Source: Bacillus sp. FJAT-29814 (GTDB lineage: Bacteria; Bacillota; Bacilli; Bacillales; Cytobacillaceae). Taken from it: a stretch of DNA of 64,000 nucleotides. Both the position numbers and the translations under genes were made by a program. Of this stretch, positions 62,455-64,000 are shown piece by piece (positions within the stretch are counted from its first letter, which is position 1; each line of letters begins with the position of its first letter). The stretch covers positions 1-64,000 of the forward strand of contig NZ_LMTJ01000011.1 in the NCBI RefSeq assembly GCF_001510715.1, in the 5' to 3' direction. A model generated the notes under the pieces. The model was not told the origin of the DNA and made no database searches. It saw only the letters and a list, made by a program, of their open reading frames with translations.

Positions 62455-63729
62455 CTACTCATCTTCAATTGGCACAAATACTCGTTGTTTGTTATTTTGG
62501 GTAGGAATATACAGAATTTCTGTTTCTTTATATGGTAGTTCAACGACTTCATCAATAATATTATCAATTCCATCGCTCTCCTTGTTTTGTTTCATACCTT
62601 TTTTTACTGTGCTCAAGTTTTTGTTTTCTAACAAAACTTTTTCTTTTGCTTTATTAACATCGCTTTTAGATTTAAAAGCAATACCTGTCTTGATGACAAT
62701 TTCAGGTAGAATGCCCCAACCATTAAAAATATGAATATCAGTTAATTTATCTAATGATTTTTCAAATTTTTTCTTTTTATCAACCAATTCGTTACTACTC
62801 CACCGCTGTCTCATTGAATAGATTTTCTCAACTTCTATGTCAATATTATGATAAAAACTATTAGCATAATTTTGTTTTAATTGCCTTGTTAGTCCATTAA
62901 TAATTTCTATTTGACCACCAATCTTCATTCTCGTTCCAATCTCAATTAGTTCTGCAAACATAGATAATTTATTAGCCTCAAAAGCAATGGTCATTGTGAA
63001 ATTAATATCCCTAAGTTTCTTTTCCTCAACTTTTGAATCAATTTCCAAGTTCAATTCCCTTTCTTGTCTTTTCAACCGATACGTATATTCTTCATGAATT
63101 TCATCTGCAGTTTTTTTATAGTTCCTAATAGCAGATAAATCAGTAGTATCAACAATTTCTCTATTTGCAATTTCAGACAAACCCTTTCTTGCTGCAATCA
63201 AACGCCCAATGTTTGTATCATGATGAATATTTAAAAGTTCTTCTAATTTTGCATCCATATCTGTAATTTGAGCATTAATTTTATGCAAATAATATGTCCC
63301 TGAAACAGCTGACATCACTTGCATTCCTGCTGAAAGAATAATTGCTGGATTCACTGAAGCACTTAAACCAACGTCAGCAAAACCAGCGTGCTCGACTAAA
63401 CGTCCCGACGCGTCTCGCACCATTGTTGATGTAGTTCCATTTGCAAATTTAGACAAGTTGGCGGGACTTGCAGTTGCAGTAAACAAGCCATTAGGTGCTT
63501 GTTTTGCAATTTGAGCTAAAGTCAATCCTTGATTAGCAACTTGCAATGCCGTCTGTGAAACGTTACCCGTCATCAATGACAAGTCTGATACAAAGACCTC
63601 CTTGTATTTTTTCTTTGTTTCCAATTTATCATCAGTTACTTTTTCCAAAGAAAGCTCACCGCCTATAGGGTTAGAGACAACAATTACTTCGATTTCATTT
63701 GAGTTATATATCATTTTATCTTCAGACAT
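62455..63729 (-). CDS. Hypothetical protein with hydrophobic segment and coiled-coil
   Basis: 424 residues. A moderately hydrophobic Ala/Ser/Gly-rich stretch (about 120-150, SVNPAIILSAGMQVMSAVSG) is followed by a long charged helix (about 205-245). N terminus has Gln/Ala-rich repeats. GAGGAGAT is 7 bp before the ATG. Family unknown; the layout resembles membrane-associated island proteins with a hydrophobic hinge, but this is a guess. Confidence 0.62.
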   Translation of the reverse strand: MSEDKMIYNSNEIEVIVVSNPIGGELSLEKVTDDKLETKKKYKEVFVSDLSLMTGNVSQTALQVANQGLTLAQIAKQAPNGLFTATASPANLSKFANGTTSTMVRDASGRLVEHAGFADVGLSASVNPAIILSAGMQVMSAVSGTYYLHKINAQITDMDAKLEELLNIHHDTNIGRLIAARKGLSEIANREIVDTTDLSAIRNYKKTADEIHEEYTYRLKRQERELNLEIDSKVEEKKLRDINFTMTIAFEANKLSMFAELIEIGTRMKIGGQIEIINGLTRQLKQNYANSFYHNIDIEVEKIYSMRQRWSSNELVDKKKKFEKSLDKLTDIHIFNGWGILPEIVIKTGIAFKSKSDVNKAKEKVLLENKNLSTVKKGMKQNKESDGIDNIIDEVVELPYKETEILYIPTQNNKQRVFVPIEDE

Positions 63730-63788
63730 TTAAACTATCTCCTCGGTCTTTTCATTAGATATATTATACACGGAAATCAATAGACATT

Positions 63789-63977
63789 TTATGGAAAATG
63801 CAAATAAGCGACACTTCTGCGTTTAAGCACAGCTAAATCCTTATCTATACTTGGTGCAAGTTTTTCGACCAAAGTATCATCAAGGACGACTTTAATATCC
63901 GAAGTCTGTTGCTTTTTTAGTTGCCTGCAGAATTTTTGTGAAGGACTGGTTTTCTGTCCCAGTTTCGATAACTTCAT
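63789..63977 (-). CDS. Hypothetical 62-residue protein
   Basis: Basic N terminus (MKLSKLGQKTSPSQKFCRQL) and Leu/Lys-rich remainder. AAAGGA is 9 bp ahead of the ATG. It may be a real small gene or the end of a truncated one; I do not recognise it. Confidence 0.4.
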   Translation of the reverse strand: MKLSKLGQKTSPSQKFCRQLKKQQTSDIKVVLDDTLVEKLAPSIDKDLAVLKRRSVAYLHFP

Positions 63978-64000
63978 GACACCTTTTCCTTTAAAAGGTA

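Overview
The window looks like chromosomal DNA of an endospore-forming Bacillaceae species. The run yeaC (MoxR ATPase), yeaD (DUF58), yebA (transglutaminase), guaA, pbuG matches the Bacillus subtilis order, here on the minus strand. It also has GlcT/ptsG with a RAT site, C74-type guanine riboswitches, spore coat genes and TTG/GTG starts behind strong GA-rich Shine-Dalgarno sites. No intact rRNA, tRNA or CRISPR array is present; a tandem rrn promoter pair reads off the left edge.

Layout. 1-16 kb is core genome: rrn promoters, ptsG-glcT, a three-gene ABC-2 exporter, riboswitch-controlled pbuG and guaA, the yeaC-yeaD-yebA set, a four-copy 52-bp tandem repeat and a zinc metallopeptidase. 16-24.4 kb holds a membrane protein, an L25/Ctc protein, a DeoR-type regulator with an M24-fold protein, and a mannose-family PTS operon with a Gfo/Idh/MocA dehydrogenase and DUF956. 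The PTS operon is preceded by a decayed copy of the glcT 3' end together with a RAT antiterminator and terminator, so it appears to have acquired glucose/GlcT-type control by duplication of the ptsG leader. 24.4-26.8 kb has small unlinked genes.

26.8-42.7 kb is a spore-surface region: six YheC/YheD-type ATP-grasp proteins (one of them a two-module fusion), another ATP-grasp ligase, a MurF-like Mur ligase, a GT2 glycosyltransferase, a polysaccharide pyruvyl transferase, a CgeB-like glycosyltransferase and a CotY/CotZ/ExsY-type coat protein. I read it as a mother-cell gene set that decorates the coat or crust, possibly by amide ligation as well as glycosylation. The substrates are unknown.

43-64 kb is an accreted genomic island. 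Three decayed tyrosine-recombinase 3' ends are each followed by the same roughly 220-bp att-like block, whose core can encode the Gly-Gly-Met-Met-stop end of GroEL. groEL is therefore predicted to lie to the right of the window on the minus strand. Between the blocks lie short minus-strand operons of mostly unrecognised genes: a putative Nmad3 (nucleotide-modification-associated) operon, a plus-strand pair of HEPN proteins, a truncated hsdM, two operons that each contain a PD-(D/E)xK-type nuclease, and a compact six-gene operon (57.7-61.8 kb) that is the best candidate here for an undescribed defence or conflict system. Several island genes are broken: one by a 25-bp tandem duplication whose removal restores the frame, two by simple frameshifts, and one by a recurring boundary repeat.
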